64,000 bases of DNA, from NCBI RefSeq assembly GCF_013114545.1, contig NZ_VTXI01000017.1, forward strand, positions 1-64,000, written 5' to 3'. Under the pieces are notes generated by a model. The model saw nothing but the letters and a program-made list of their open reading frames with translations, had not been told where the DNA came from and ran no database searches. Source of the DNA: Vibrio sp. RE86. GTDB taxonomy: Bacteria > Pseudomonadota > Gammaproteobacteria > Enterobacterales > Vibrionaceae. Positions 36,104 to 45,611 of this stretch are shown here, piece after piece (the stretch's first letter is position 1; each line of letters opens with the position of its first letter). A program made the translations under genes and the position numbers.

Positions 36104-36136
36104 AAAAAGCCGAGTCCTCTATGACTCGGCTTTTTA
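36104..36136. terminator. Bidirectional terminator between DUF3332 gene and pepD
   Basis: AAAAAGCCGAGT/ACTCGGCTTTTT stem, 8-base loop. Confidence 0.92.
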
Positions 36137-36149
36137 GATCTTGTCCAGA

Positions 36150-37622
36150 TTACGCTTTTTCTGGGATCGATTCTAATAGAGCGACCATTTGATCCCAGAA
36201 TAGGGCAACGGTATCAATCTTCACTTTCTCGTCTGGAGAGTGAGGGAACTTGATGGTTGGGCCGAAAGAAACCATGTCCATATTCGGGTAAGGTTCTTTG
36301 AATAGACCACACTCAAGACCCGCGTGAATTACCATGATGTTTGGTTTGTGACCGTAGATGCCTTCGTACATATCACGGAAGATAGCCATGATTTCTGAGT
36401 CAGCATCTGGCTTCCAGCCAGGGTAAGCACCAGAGAACTCAATGCCCGCACCTGCCAACTCTGCAACTGAAGCTAGCATGCCTTCAACCTGTTGACGGCC
36501 AGAGTCGATAAGTGAGCGAACAAGGCAAAGCACTTGAATTTGGCTCTCTTCAGTTGTGATAACACCAACGTTTAGAGATGTCTCTACCACGCCTTCGATT
36601 TCATCGCTCATGCGGATCACGCCATTTGGACAAGCGTTTAGCGCTGCAATGAAACGCTGTTGGTCAGCAATAACCAGAACTTGAGCGTCAGTGTCGATTG
36701 ATTCGTTGAAAGAAACGATATCGGTTTCTACTTTACCTAGTTCCGTTTTTAGTAGGTTAGTGTAGAACTCAAACAGCTGTGCCAGTTTTGCTTCGTTTTC
36801 TGCAGGAACCGCAACGGTTACAAACGCTTCACGAGGAATTGCGTTGCGAAGACTGCCACCGCGGAATTCAACTAGGCGAAGATCAAGCTCTTGTGCGTGA
36901 CCAGCTAAGAAGCGTGCAACCAGTTTGTTTGCGTTGCCACGGCCAGTGTGGATATCACAACCTGAGTGACCGCCTTTAAGACCTTTTAGAACAAGCTGAC
37001 GAGTAACGTAGCCAGCTGGGATCGCTTCACGTTTGATGTCGAATGTCATTTGACCGTCGATACCGCCCGCACAACCCATGTACACTTCGCCTTCTTGCTC
37101 TGAGTCTGTGTTTAAAAGGATTTCGCCTTCCAACCAACCCGCTTCAAGACCAAATGCCCCTGTCATGCCTGCTTCTTCATCTACAGTAAGTAGAACTTCA
37201 ATCGGACCATGTTTAATGTCAGTTGAAGCAAGTACCGCTAGACATGAAGCCATGCCCATACCGTTGTCAGCGCCTAGCGTTGTGCCTTTTGCTGTTACCC
37301 ATTCGCCATCGATGTACGGTTGGATAGGATCTTTAGTGAAGTCATGATCGGTGTCTTCATTTTTCTGCGGCACCATATCGATGTGTGCTTGAAGAACAAC
37401 GCCTTTCTTGTTTTCCATCCCTGCTGTTGCAGGCTTTTTGATGAATACGTTGCCAGTAGGATCGCGGCGTACATCTAAACCTTGCTCTTTAGCCCAATCT
37501 ACAATGTATTGCGCTAGGGCTTCTTCATGCTTTGACGGGTGAGGAATAGAACAGATCTTATCGAAAAACTGCCAAAGTGGTGCAGGTGATAAGTTACTGA
37601 TTTCAGAATGGAATTCAGACAC
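36150..37622 (-). CDS. pepD: Cytosol beta-Ala-His / aminoacyl-histidine dipeptidase PepD
   Basis: M20-family zinc dipeptidase, 490 residues. Metal ligands are in VLQAHIDMVPQ and TLGADNG, the catalytic acid in TVDEEAGMTGAFG, and the lid domain carries LKGLKGGHSGCDIH. It cleaves Xaa-His dipeptides. The longest frame adds 33 residues; the GTG at 37622 has AAGGAGT upstream and yields the typical VSEFHSEIS start. It faces the small transcript at 37.97 kb across about 350 bp. Confidence 0.96.
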   Translation of the reverse strand: MSEFHSEISNLSPAPLWQFFDKICSIPHPSKHEEALAQYIVDWAKEQGLDVRRDPTGNVFIKKPATAGMENKKGVVLQAHIDMVPQKNEDTDHDFTKDPIQPYIDGEWVTAKGTTLGADNGMGMASCLAVLASTDIKHGPIEVLLTVDEEAGMTGAFGLEAGWLEGEILLNTDSEQEGEVYMGCAGGIDGQMTFDIKREAIPAGYVTRQLVLKGLKGGHSGCDIHTGRGNANKLVARFLAGHAQELDLRLVEFRGGSLRNAIPREAFVTVAVPAENEAKLAQLFEFYTNLLKTELGKVETDIVSFNESIDTDAQVLVIADQQRFIAALNACPNGVIRMSDEIEGVVETSLNVGVITTEESQIQVLCLVRSLIDSGRQQVEGMLASVAELAGAGIEFSGAYPGWKPDADSEIMAIFRDMYEGIYGHKPNIMVIHAGLECGLFKEPYPNMDMVSFGPTIKFPHSPDEKVKIDTVALFWDQMVALLESIPEKA

Positions 37623-37918
37623 GGATGACTCCTTAAAAAGAATAATGCCAGATCTTGTTATGCAATTAGTGAATGTAAGCAGAACAAAAAGCTGAATCTG
37701 ACCTATTGGATAGAGGGGCACAGCATAGCATCCCCAGACATCGGGTTGTAGTCAAAGCCGTTCGGATTTGTCTACGTGTTCTCATATTCTCACAATATTG
37801 ATACGAAAACGATTACGCACCTAGATTCTTACTTTTTGTAATTTTAACGAGTTAAGGAGTGATATTTTTGTAATTTAATTACGAAAATAAATTGATGTGG
37901 GTCATTTTATGAAGTTTT

Positions 37919-37934
37919 TGTGATTTTAATCACT
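37919..37934 (+). promoter_or_regulatory. Near-consensus CRP site
   Basis: TGTGA-TTTTAA-TCACT matches TGTGA-N6-TCACA at 9 of 10 positions and lies just upstream of the -35 of the small-ORF promoter. Confidence 0.75.
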
Positions 37935-37941
37935 TTAATTG

Positions 37942-37969
37942 TTGTAATTAAATTTCTATGAGGTATATT
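37942..37969 (+). promoter_or_regulatory. Sigma-70 promoter of the small transcript
   Basis: TTGTAA, a 16-bp spacer, and TATATT. Transcription is expected to begin about 37974-37977. The CRP site is centred about 49 bp upstream of that point. Confidence 0.7.
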
Positions 37970-38087
37970 GGTGACCAACTTCAAAGCGAAGAAGAAAATG
38001 CTCAAAGGATGAGTCCGAGTTATCGCCTCCAAGGAACCGAGAAATCAATATGTTTTATTTGTTTAAATTGATTTAGAAGGTGATGTT

Positions 38088-38174
38088 ATGAAAGGTTTAC
38101 CAAGTGCAGCGTTCTGGCTAAACAGCTCTGTTTACACAGGCAGCTTTACTTACCCAACAAGCTTCGGTTACTAA
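38088..38174 (+). CDS. 28-residue small protein
   Basis: ATG at 38088 follows AGAAGGTGATGTT, a strong ribosome site at suitable spacing. The peptide starts MKGLPSAAFWLNSS and ends YPTSFGY; it is rich in Ser, Thr and aromatic residues, has only one charged residue (Lys2), and has no clear signal or membrane helix. It lies inside a self-contained transcript. It could be a VcdP-type protein (that one binds citrate synthase), or an unrelated small protein. Clearly not a leader peptide of the permease, since a strong terminator intervenes. Confidence 0.65.
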   Translation: MKGLPSAAFWLNSSVYTGSFTYPTSFGY

Positions 38175-38262
38175 TCCGAAGTTTGTGACTCTCGAACAGT
38201 TTTGTTCAACCCCTATTATTGGAATTTTATTACAGTCGACTTTTGGGCTGACATGATTCAAC

Positions 38263-38290
38263 CGCCACTCAAATTGAGTGGCGTTTTTTT
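38263..38290 (+). terminator. Strong terminator of the small transcript
   Basis: Palindromic CGCCACTCAA-A-TTGAGTGGCG followed by seven Ts. Confidence 0.93.
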
Positions 38291-38653
38291 ATCTGCAGAA
38301 AACTTATCTTTTTCCTTCCTGCCTCAATACTTTCTCTGCTCTCTCATGCTTCGTTGAATATTATTCGCATAAACTCATAAAGAAATGGTTAAAGCCGTGA
38401 GAAAACGCTTTGAAAGTTTGCAACATGGTACAAAAAATCATCTTTTTTAATTAATGAACGAAAATATTTTTATCTATTGAAATATAAAGGTTTTATATAA
38501 ATAGGTCTGGAATGTAATCGTTTGAATTGATGATTTACAATTAGAAATGTTGATTAGAGTGATAATTCTATCTGGAATTTACGATTTGTAGACTTTATAA
38601 TCGCCGCCAATCGATTACGCAACCGTTTACTTTTTACCTTTTAGGATTCGATT
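38291..38653 (+). promoter_or_regulatory. Upstream region of the purine permease with PurR-like operator
   Basis: About 360 AT-rich bases with no gene. A TATAAT (38596-38601) serves as -10 with a weak -35. ACGCAACCGTTTACTT at 38617-38632, just behind it, matches the PurR consensus at 13 of 16 positions including the central CG. The position is right for repression. Confidence 0.75.
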
Positions 38654-39943
38654 ATGTTCGAAAAACTATTCAAACTCAGCGAAAACGGCACTAACGTTAA
38701 AACTGAGGTCATCGCAGGTATTACTACCTTCCTAACCATGGCTTACATTATTTTTGTAAACCCAGCGATGCTAGCGGATGCTGGTATGGACAAAGGCGCG
38801 GTCTTTGTTGCTACTTGTCTTGCTGCTGCTATCGGCTGTTTTATCATGGGCTTTGTGGCTAATTACCCAATTGCACTTGCTCCTGGTATGGGTTTAAACG
38901 CCTTCTTTACCTATGGCGTTGTTCTAGGCATGGGCCACTCTTGGCAGGTAGCACTGGGTGCGGTGTTCGTATCGGGTCTTATCTTTATGGCATTGAGCGT
39001 ATTTAAAGTACGTGAGTGGATCATCAACTCGATCCCAATGTCTCTACGTACTGGTATCTCAGCAGGTATCGGTCTTTTCCTAGCATTCATTGGCCTGCAA
39101 AACTCAGGTATTGTTGTTGATAACCCAGCAACTCTAGTTGGTCTTGGCAACATTACCGGTATTCAACAAGCACTTGCTGCTCTTGGTTTCTTCCTAACTA
39201 TCGCGTTGGTTTACCGTGGTGTTCGTGGTGGTGTGATGATCTCTATTCTAGTGATCACTGCCATTGGTTTGATTCTTGGTGATGTACAGTGGGGCGGTAT
39301 TATGTCTGCGCCACCAAGCATCGCACCAACACTAATGGAAATGAACATCGCCGACGTATTCGAAGTGGGTATGATTTCAGTTGTGTTTGCTTTCCTATTT
39401 GTTGACCTATTCGATACAGCGGGCACGCTTGTTGGTGTTGCTCAGAAAGCTGACCTAATTAAAGAAGACGGCAAGCTTCCTCGCCTAAGTAAAGCCCTTC
39501 TTGCTGACTCAACAGCAACGTCTGTTGGTGCGGTTCTAGGTACTTCAAGCACAACGTCTTACGTTGAATCTACAGCCGGTGTTGCTGCTGGTGGTCGTAC
39601 TGGTCTAACAGCGGTTGTTGTCGGCGTACTATTCCTACTTGCGCTATTCTTCTCACCGCTAGCAGGCATGATTCCAGCTTACGCTACAGCGGGCGCACTA
39701 TTCTATGTTGCGATTCTGATGATGTCTGGCCTAGTGAGCGTTGATTGGCGTGATCTAACAGAAGCAGCACCTGTTGTTGTGACCTGTCTTCTAATGCCAC
39801 TGACTTACTCAATTGCTGAAGGTATCGCACTTGGCTTTATCTCTTACGCGGCAATTAAACTGCTAAGTGGTAAAGGTCGTGAAGTCTCTATTAGTGTATG
39901 GGTACTGTCGGCAGTGTTTATCTTCAAATATCTAGTCGCTTAA
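38654..39943 (+). CDS. NCS2/AzgA-family purine permease
   Basis: A 429-residue, about 12-14-helix transporter of the AzgA-like branch (GhxP/AdeQ relatives) of NCS2. The signature NAFFTYGVVLGMG follows the first conserved helix, and FLFVDLFDTAGTLVGVA plus SSTTSYVESTAGVAAGGRTGL are family motifs with substrate-contacting Asp and Glu. Likely substrates are adenine, guanine or hypoxanthine by H+ symport; the sequence does not decide. A PurR-like box in front and gpt behind support a place in purine salvage. Confidence 0.92.
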   Translation: MFEKLFKLSENGTNVKTEVIAGITTFLTMAYIIFVNPAMLADAGMDKGAVFVATCLAAAIGCFIMGFVANYPIALAPGMGLNAFFTYGVVLGMGHSWQVALGAVFVSGLIFMALSVFKVREWIINSIPMSLRTGISAGIGLFLAFIGLQNSGIVVDNPATLVGLGNITGIQQALAALGFFLTIALVYRGVRGGVMISILVITAIGLILGDVQWGGIMSAPPSIAPTLMEMNIADVFEVGMISVVFAFLFVDLFDTAGTLVGVAQKADLIKEDGKLPRLSKALLADSTATSVGAVLGTSSTTSYVESTAGVAAGGRTGLTAVVVGVLFLLALFFSPLAGMIPAYATAGALFYVAILMMSGLVSVDWRDLTEAAPVVVTCLLMPLTYSIAEGIALGFISYAAIKLLSGKGREVSISVWVLSAVFIFKYLVA

Positions 39944-39980
39944 TTATCAACTTGGTGAATTCACGTTAGAAGTGTTAGAC

Positions 39981-40020
39981 ATCGCCATAGTGGTTTTCTC
40001 CACTATGGCGATTATTTTTG
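39981..40020 (+). terminator. Terminator of the purine permease
   Basis: 13-bp stem ATCGCCATAGTGG/CCACTATGGCGAT, TTTTCT loop, TATTTTTG tail. Confidence 0.92.
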
Positions 40021-40040
40021 TCTAGGGTATGAACTCTTCA

Positions 40041-40081
40041 TTGGTATTATGCGCCGCATTCGGTAGAATAAACGTTTGCGT
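40041..40081 (+). promoter_or_regulatory. gpt promoter with PurR-like box
   Basis: TTGGTA (40041-40046), 17-bp spacer, TAGAAT (40064-40069). GAATAAACGTTTGCGT at 40066-40081 has a perfect right half of the PurR consensus and overlaps the -10. Confidence 0.65.
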
Positions 40082-40182
40082 AGCTTTTCCCCGAACTTGC
40101 CTGTTGCAATCGTGACGACTGGCCATAAGGCCGTTTTGACGTTTTGTGGGGATGCAGATTTTTAAATTATTAGGTTATTACA

Positions 40183-40647
40183 ATGGCTAAAAAATTCGTT
40201 ATCACTTGGGACCAAATGCACACTCTTTGTCGTGAATTGGCAGAGAAACAAATGCCAGCAGAGCAGTGGAAAGGCATTTGGGCTGTAAGCCGTGGTGGTC
40301 TGGTTCCTGGCGCTATTCTGGCTCGTGAGCTAGGTATTCGCCACGTTGATACAGTATGTATCTCTAGCTACGATCATGATCACCAGCGTGATATGACCGT
40401 TGTTAAAGCACCAGAAGGTGACGGCGAAGGCTTCCTAATTGTTGAAGACCTAGTAGACAGTGGTGACACGGCACGTAAACTTCGTGAAATGTACCCTAAA
40501 GCAAAAATTATCGCGGTATGTGCTAAACCTGCTGGTGTTGAGCTACTGGACGATTACGTACTAGATATCGCTCAAGATACTTGGATTGAGCAGCCTTGGG
40601 ATATGGCGCTTCAGTACATTGAGCCAGTAAATCGCAAGCAGAAGTAA
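40183..40647 (+). CDS. gpt: Xanthine-guanine phosphoribosyltransferase Gpt
   Basis: Type I PRTase, 154 residues, converting guanine, xanthine and (less well) hypoxanthine to nucleotides with PRPP. The PRPP loop is [14 protein letters not shown]. The N-terminal [19 protein letters not shown] is typical of Gpt. Followed by frsA and crl in the same order as in enterobacteria. Confidence 0.96.
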   Translation: MAKKFVITWDQMHTLCRELAEKQMPAEQWKGIWAVSRGGLVPGAILARELGIRHVDTVCISSYDHDHQRDMTVVKAPEGDGEGFLIVEDLVDSGDTARKLREMYPKAKIIAVCAKPAGVELLDDYVLDIAQDTWIEQPWDMALQYIEPVNRKQK

Positions 40648-40680
40648 TCATTTCGGTAAAATACCGTCGGTTTCTTGATA

Positions 40681-40708
40681 AATGACCCTTTATTGGGTCA
40701 TTTTTTTT
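40681..40708 (+). terminator. Terminator of gpt
   Basis: AATGACCC/GGGTCATT stem, TTTATT loop, T8 tail. Confidence 0.92.
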
Positions 40709-40747
40709 ATTACTATTTAGAAAACGAATTTAACTTAGGTCTTTTCC

Positions 40748-41995
40748 ATGTCTGAGGAAGTCAGCAAGAACCTTTCTGAAACGTTATTTGCCAATCATAA
40801 ACAAGCAAAGGAAACTTCTGGTTTAACGCGTTATATGCCGACCAGTGAAACCTTTCTTGATGAAAAGCAGAAGAAAGAGGGGCACAAATGGTATCGCAAC
40901 CTGCGTCGTATGCAGTGGTCATGGCAAGGTCTTGATCCAATAGAGATTGAAGCGGTGCTTGCCAAAATAGCGGCTTCTAAGCATTCGCGTACTAACGACC
41001 AATGGCTTGATACTGTCATGGGTTACCACAGTGGTAACTGGACATATGAATGGACTAAGTTAGGCATGCTTCATCAAAAGCGCTCAGCGACACTGAAAGG
41101 TGAAGAAGCAGCCGATGAGATGTTTAATGCTTCTTTGTGCTTTAGTATTGCGGGTTATCCTCACATCAAAAACGACAACTTAGCGATACAAGCTCAAGTG
41201 TTAGCGAGTAATGCTTACATTGAAGCAGCCAATAAGACTAAGTACATTGTGAAGCGCATCGAAGTTCCCTATCAGAAGAAGACGATTGTTGCGCATCTGC
41301 ACCTTACGAGCACCGACAAACCTCAACCAGTCGTCATAGTAAGTGCGGGTTTAGACAGCCTTCAAACGGATATGTGGGGATTGTTCCGTGACCATCTGGC
41401 GAAGAAAAACATCGCAATGTTGACCGTCGACATGCCGTCAATTGGTCACAATACTCATTGGAACCTGACGGAAGATACCTCGGTTTTACACCAAGCAGTA
41501 CTGAACGAGCTATACCATATTCCTTACGTTGACCATCACCGTGTTGGGCTGATCGGTTTCCGCTTTGGTGGCAATGCGATGGTACGGTTGTCATTTATCG
41601 AACAAGAGAAGATTAAAGCGTGTGTCTCTCTGGGTGCGCCGATTCATGATGTGCTCTCATCGCCAGAAAAGCTAAAGAAAATGCCCAAGATGTACCTCGA
41701 TGTATTGGCCTCACGTTTAGGAAAAAGCCCAGTTGATATTCATAGTTTGTCTGGGCAACTTATGGCGTGGTCATTGAAGGTTCAAGGCATCTTGGCAAGT
41801 CGAAAAACGCGCGTTCCAATTCTTGCAATGAGTTTAGAGAATGATCCAGTTTCTCCCTTTAGTGATAATCAATTAGTCGCAGTTTACAGTGACTATGGTA
41901 AAGCGAAGAAAATCAGCTCTAAAACAATTACACAAGGGTATGAGCAATCCCTCGATTTGGCGATAAAGTGGTTGGAGGACGAGTTAATTAGATGA
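40748..41995 (+). CDS. frsA: FrsA, alpha/beta-hydrolase-fold protein
   Basis: A 415-residue protein with a helical N-terminal domain (about 1-190) and an alpha/beta-hydrolase C-terminal domain. At the nucleophile elbow the expected GxSxG is GFRFGG, so Ser is replaced by Arg. FrsA in E. coli and Vibrio binds unphosphorylated EIIA-Glc and is involved in fermentation/respiration balance. Esterase and pyruvate-decarboxylase claims exist in the literature and the latter has been disputed. Start ATG follows the gpt terminator by about 40 bases, so it likely has its own promoter. Confidence 0.93.
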   Translation: MSEEVSKNLSETLFANHKQAKETSGLTRYMPTSETFLDEKQKKEGHKWYRNLRRMQWSWQGLDPIEIEAVLAKIAASKHSRTNDQWLDTVMGYHSGNWTYEWTKLGMLHQKRSATLKGEEAADEMFNASLCFSIAGYPHIKNDNLAIQAQVLASNAYIEAANKTKYIVKRIEVPYQKKTIVAHLHLTSTDKPQPVVIVSAGLDSLQTDMWGLFRDHLAKKNIAMLTVDMPSIGHNTHWNLTEDTSVLHQAVLNELYHIPYVDHHRVGLIGFRFGGNAMVRLSFIEQEKIKACVSLGAPIHDVLSSPEKLKKMPKMYLDVLASRLGKSPVDIHSLSGQLMAWSLKVQGILASRKTRVPILAMSLENDPVSPFSDNQLVAVYSDYGKAKKISSKTITQGYEQSLDLAIKWLEDELIR

Positions 41996-42094
41996 CTTTT
42001 CAACTAATTTAGACAACACTTAAGTAATGCGCTACCCAATCTATTTAGTCCGTAGTGCGTATAACAAAAAAGTAAATGAATATGGAGATTCATT

Positions 42095-42484
42095 ATGTCT
42101 GAACAGACGAAAAGTCCGACACATTATCGCTTGCTAACAACTCTTAGGGCTATTGGCCCATACCTACGTGAATCACAAAGTGAAGATGGTTCTTATCTTT
42201 TTGACTGCCTATCGGTGTGTGTGAATGATAAGAAGTCTCCTGAACAACGTGAGTTTTGGGGATGGTGGTTAGAACTTGAAAAGCGCGGTGATGTGTTTGA
42301 AGCACGTTATCGTTCTGGTCTTTACGATGTTACTGGTGAGTGGCAAGACAAGGCGCTGCCTAAGAAAGCGGTGCAAGATGTCACGAAAACTCAAGAAGTC
42401 TTCCACCAAAAACTGCTAGATACTTTACAAAGCGAGTTTGAAATTTCGGTCGAGATTCATAAAGAATCTGTCGAATTCGTCTAA
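42095..42484 (+). CDS. crl: Sigma factor-binding protein Crl
   Basis: A 129-residue protein with the Crl core SxxGxYLFDCLSVCVN and FWGWWLELEKRGDVFEARYRSGLYD. Crl binds sigma-S and helps it compete for core RNA polymerase. The order gpt-frsA-crl-proBA matches enterobacteria. A ribosome site (ATGGAGAT) precedes the ATG and a terminator follows. Confidence 0.95.
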   Translation: MSEQTKSPTHYRLLTTLRAIGPYLRESQSEDGSYLFDCLSVCVNDKKSPEQREFWGWWLELEKRGDVFEARYRSGLYDVTGEWQDKALPKKAVQDVTKTQEVFHQKLLDTLQSEFEISVEIHKESVEFV

Positions 42485-42513
42485 ATTCTTATAGCTTTTG
42501 TTCCTAACGATTA

Positions 42514-42538
42514 AAAAGGCGCTCTTCAGCGCCTTTTC
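42514..42538 (+). terminator. Terminator of crl
   Basis: AAAAGGCGCT/AGCGCCTTTT stem with CTTC tetraloop. Confidence 0.92.
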
Positions 42539-42651
42539 TACTTGTGAATTTTCTATTTGATTGCTAAAACATCAGGTCTAATCAATTTTGCTCATTTATC
42601 AATAGCGAGCAGGGTTGTGAAGGTTTGTATTCACTTCATAGTAGAAAGGCA

Positions 42652-43785
42652 ATGACTCAAGAAAGCGGAAATACCACACAGTCTCAAACTGTGGTGGTTA
42701 AACTAGGTACTAGTGTTTTAACTGGTGGTACGTTGGCGTTAGATCGCGCTCATATGGTTGAGCTAGTACGTCAATGTGCAGAACTTAAAAAACAAGGCCA
42801 CTCAGTGGTTATGGTTTCGTCAGGCGCAATTGCGGCTGGCCGTGAACACCTAGGTTACCCCGCACTGCCCAACTCTATGGCAAGCAAACAACTTTTGGCC
42901 GCAGTTGGTCAAAGTCAATTGATTCAAACATGGGAATCGCTGTTTGCTATCTATGGTCTGAAAATTGGTCAGATGCTTTTAACACGCGCTGATCTCGAAG
43001 ATCGTGAACGATTCTTAAATGCCCGAGATACCATTAATGCACTTGTTGAAAACGACATTATTCCCGTAGTGAACGAGAACGATGCCGTTGCAACGAGTGA
43101 GATCAAAGTAGGTGATAACGATAACCTGTCTGCATTGGTTGGGATCTTATGTGGCGCTGACAAGCTTTTGCTGCTGACGGATCAGAAAGGTCTATTTACT
43201 GCCGATCCTCGTAAAGACCCAAATGCTGAGTTGATCAAAGAAGTAAAAACCATCGACGACACTTTGCGTAAAATCGCAGGTGGCAGCGGCACCACTCTAG
43301 GTACTGGCGGCATGGCGACAAAACTGCAAGCTGCCGATATTGCTCGCCGAGCGGGTATTGAAGTTATCATCGCAGCGGGCAGTGCACCCAATGTCGTGTT
43401 TGACTCTTTAGGCGAACAGCCACAAGGCACTCGCTTTTTACCGTGTGAAGAGGCACTAGAAAACCGTAAACGTTGGATTCTTGCTGGCCCTGCTGCATCT
43501 GGCGATATCGTTATTGATGACGGTGCTGTCAATGCTGTGATTGGTAAAGGAAGTAGCCTATTAGCCAAAGGCGTGACCAGTGTCAGTGGCGAGTTTGCAC
43601 GTGGTGATGTTGTTCGTGTGACGGCTCAAAATGGTCAGCTCGTTGCGCGTGGTATTGCAAGTTACTCTAGTCAAGATATGGCAAAAATCGTTGGCAAACA
43701 CAGTAAAGATATTATTGATATTTTAGGTTATGACTACGGCAGTGAAGTTCTGCATCGTGATGACATGGTCGTAATCCAAGAGTAA
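42652..43785 (+). CDS. proB: Glutamate 5-kinase ProB
   Basis: First enzyme of proline synthesis. The amino-acid-kinase domain (residues about 1-255) starts with [13 protein letters not shown] and includes the Asp-rich [21 protein letters not shown] domain follows (about 275-365). ATG 42652 has AAAGG upstream and gives 377 residues; the longest frame adds nine. Proline feedback inhibition is expected from the family. proA follows after 10 bases, forming an operon. Confidence 0.97.
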   Translation: MTQESGNTTQSQTVVVKLGTSVLTGGTLALDRAHMVELVRQCAELKKQGHSVVMVSSGAIAAGREHLGYPALPNSMASKQLLAAVGQSQLIQTWESLFAIYGLKIGQMLLTRADLEDRERFLNARDTINALVENDIIPVVNENDAVATSEIKVGDNDNLSALVGILCGADKLLLLTDQKGLFTADPRKDPNAELIKEVKTIDDTLRKIAGGSGTTLGTGGMATKLQAADIARRAGIEVIIAAGSAPNVVFDSLGEQPQGTRFLPCEEALENRKRWILAGPAASGDIVIDDGAVNAVIGKGSSLLAKGVTSVSGEFARGDVVRVTAQNGQLVARGIASYSSQDMAKIVGKHSKDIIDILGYDYGSEVLHRDDMVVIQE

Positions 43786-43795
43786 GGAAAGAAAA

Positions 43796-45046
43796 GTGGA
43801 ATTGATTTCTATGGGAATCGCTGCCAAAGAGGCGGCATTCCAGCTGGCAACAGCATCGACAGCACAAAAAAACCAAGCACTCGCGATTATCGCTGATGAG
43901 CTAGAAGCAAACGCAGAAGTGATTCTTGCGGCGAATGCGAAAGATATTGAAAAAGGCCGTGAAGCTGGCTTAACAGAGGCACTACTTGACCGTTTGCTAT
44001 TAAACACAGAACGCTTAACTGGCATCGCAAATGATGTACGTAACGTTATTAGCCTAAACGATCCTGTGGGCAGTGAACTGGACAGTAAAGTGCTTGAAAA
44101 TGGTATGTCTCTGTCTCGTCGCCGCGTGCCACTCGGTGTGGTGGGAGTTATTTACGAAGCTCGTCCAAATGTGACGATCGACATTGCAGCTCTTTGTCTA
44201 AAAACGGGTAATGCGAGCATCCTACGTGGTGGTAAAGAGACCTTTTTCTCCAACATGGAGTTGGTGAAAGTGATCCAATCGGCACTGTCAAAAGCGGGTT
44301 TACCAGCAGCGTCAGTTCAATACATTGAAAAGCCAGATCGTGAGCTAGTATCTCAGCTACTTAAGCTCGATGAGTATGTGGACATGATCATCCCTCGTGG
44401 TGGTGCTGGTCTGCATAAGATGTGTAAAGAGAACAGTACTATTCCAGTGATTATTGGTGGATTTGGTATCAGTCATATCTTTGTTGACGAAAGTGCAGAC
44501 CTCGCTAAGTCACTGGATGTGGTTGAGAACTCGAAGGTGCAACGTCCATCAGCATGTAACTCTCTAGATACTCTGTTAGTCCATGAAAAGGTCGCGGCAG
44601 AGTTTTTACCTATGCTGGCTCAGCGACTCAGTGACAAAGTGGCATTCGTTGCAGCTCCAAACGCTAAAGAGTTCTTGGCGCAAGCGAATGAGGTGCGTGA
44701 TGCGGGCGAGGGTGACTTTGATACTGAGTGGCTAAGTTACACATTGGGTGTGAAAGTGGTAGCTGATGTAAATGAAGCGGTTGATCACATGCGTGTTCAT
44801 AACGCGAGCCACTCAGATGCCATCATGACCAACAGCCTTGAAAACTCAGAGCTATTCATCAACTCAGTGGGTTCTGCGGCCGTTTATGTTAACGCATCAA
44901 CCCGTTTTACTGATGGCGCTCAGTTTGGTTTAGGCGCTGAAGTGGCAGTGTCTACTCAGAAGCTGCATGCACGTGGTCCAATGGGTCTTGAAGAGCTAAC
45001 AAGCTACAAGTGGGTCGGTAAAGCAAACTACTTGCCGCGCAGTTAA
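43796..45046 (+). CDS. proA: Glutamate-5-semialdehyde dehydrogenase ProA
   Basis: Reduces gamma-glutamyl phosphate with NADPH; 416 residues with the catalytic Cys in [14 protein letters not shown]. Starts at GTG 43796 behind AAGGAAAG. It forms an operon with proB and ends at a clear terminator. Confidence 0.97.
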   Translation: MELISMGIAAKEAAFQLATASTAQKNQALAIIADELEANAEVILAANAKDIEKGREAGLTEALLDRLLLNTERLTGIANDVRNVISLNDPVGSELDSKVLENGMSLSRRRVPLGVVGVIYEARPNVTIDIAALCLKTGNASILRGGKETFFSNMELVKVIQSALSKAGLPAASVQYIEKPDRELVSQLLKLDEYVDMIIPRGGAGLHKMCKENSTIPVIIGGFGISHIFVDESADLAKSLDVVENSKVQRPSACNSLDTLLVHEKVAAEFLPMLAQRLSDKVAFVAAPNAKEFLAQANEVRDAGEGDFDTEWLSYTLGVKVVADVNEAVDHMRVHNASHSDAIMTNSLENSELFINSVGSAAVYVNASTRFTDGAQFGLGAEVAVSTQKLHARGPMGLEELTSYKWVGKANYLPRS

Positions 45047-45070
45047 CAAAAACTGAACGATTTTGTTTGA

Positions 45071-45095
45071 AAAAGGGGCTATCTAGCCCCTTTTG
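45071..45095 (+). terminator. Terminator of proBA
   Basis: AAAAGGGGCT/AGCCCCTTTT stem with ATCT loop, then TTTTG. Confidence 0.92.
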
Positions 45096-45149
45096 TTTTC
45101 TTGTCTTAATCAAATCCGCTACACTGTGTGGCACTTATATGGAGGTGAT

Positions 45150-45599
45150 ATGCATTGTCCTTTTTGTTCTGAGAACGACACCAAAGTGATCGATTCTCGT
45201 CTGGTTGCTGATGGCCATCAAGTCCGTCGTCGTCGCCAGTGTTTAGCGTGTAGTGAACGATTCACCACTTTTGAAACCGCTGAGCTGGTTATGCCAAGAG
45301 TGATCAAATCGAATGGCAATAGAGAGCCGTTCAATGAAGATAAGATGGTCGGTGGCTTGCAACGTGCTTTAGAGAAAAGACCAGTCAGTGCAGATGCCGT
45401 TGATGTTTCAATCAGCCTTATTAAGTCTCAGCTTCGTGCCACGGGTGAACGAGAAGTTCCAAGCGAGATGATTGGTAACCTTGTTATGGATCAGCTAAAA
45501 GAGCTTGATAAAGTCGCTTATATCCGTTTCGCCTCGGTGTACCGCAGCTTTGAAGATATTCGTGAGTTTGGCGAAGAGATCGCTCGACTAGAAGATTAA
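45150..45599 (+). CDS. nrdR: Transcriptional repressor NrdR
   Basis: 149 residues from ATG 45150, which has a strong GGAGGTG site. The zinc ribbon uses Cys3, Cys6, Cys31 and Cys34; an ATP-cone follows (about 49-139). It represses ribonucleotide reductase genes when (d)ATP is bound. It leads into ribD with 12 bases between, so it heads the riboflavin operon. Confidence 0.97.
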   Translation: MHCPFCSENDTKVIDSRLVADGHQVRRRRQCLACSERFTTFETAELVMPRVIKSNGNREPFNEDKMVGGLQRALEKRPVSADAVDVSISLIKSQLRATGEREVPSEMIGNLVMDQLKELDKVAYIRFASVYRSFEDIREFGEEIARLED

Positions 45600-45611
45600 C
45601 GGTTACACCTC

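Larger units (their letters stand above)
37623..38087. promoter_or_regulatory. Region between pepD and the 28-residue ORF
   Basis: Very AT-rich DNA with pepD's upstream region on one side and on the other a CRP-like site, a good sigma-70 promoter, and a structured leader for the small ORF. A weak PurR-like sequence at 37803-37818 was not accepted. Confidence 0.6.
37976..38290 (+). ncRNA. Stand-alone ~315-nt transcript, candidate dual-function sRNA (VcdRP-like?)
   Basis: The unit runs from the promoter at 37942-37969 to a strong terminator at 38263-38290 and is not connected to pepD (opposite strand) or the permease (own promoter). A leader of about 110 nt with small hairpins (such as CTTC-AAAGC-GAAG) precedes a 28-residue ORF. 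After its stop come a hairpin CTTCGG/CCGAAG and a CAACCCC single-strand candidate that could pair with G-rich ribosome sites. V. cholerae VcdRP is described as a CRP-controlled dual RNA encoding a 29-residue protein. The design fits, but I could not compare sequences. Confidence 0.55.

Noticed and set aside
37803..37818. PurR-like sequence ACGAAAACGATTACGC
   Set aside because: Three or more mismatches to the consensus, in AT-rich DNA, with no purine gene on either side within core promoter distance.
45100..45149. FMN riboswitch before the riboflavin operon
   Set aside because: Only about 100 bp lie between proA and nrdR, mostly terminator; none of the conserved RFN element sequence is present.
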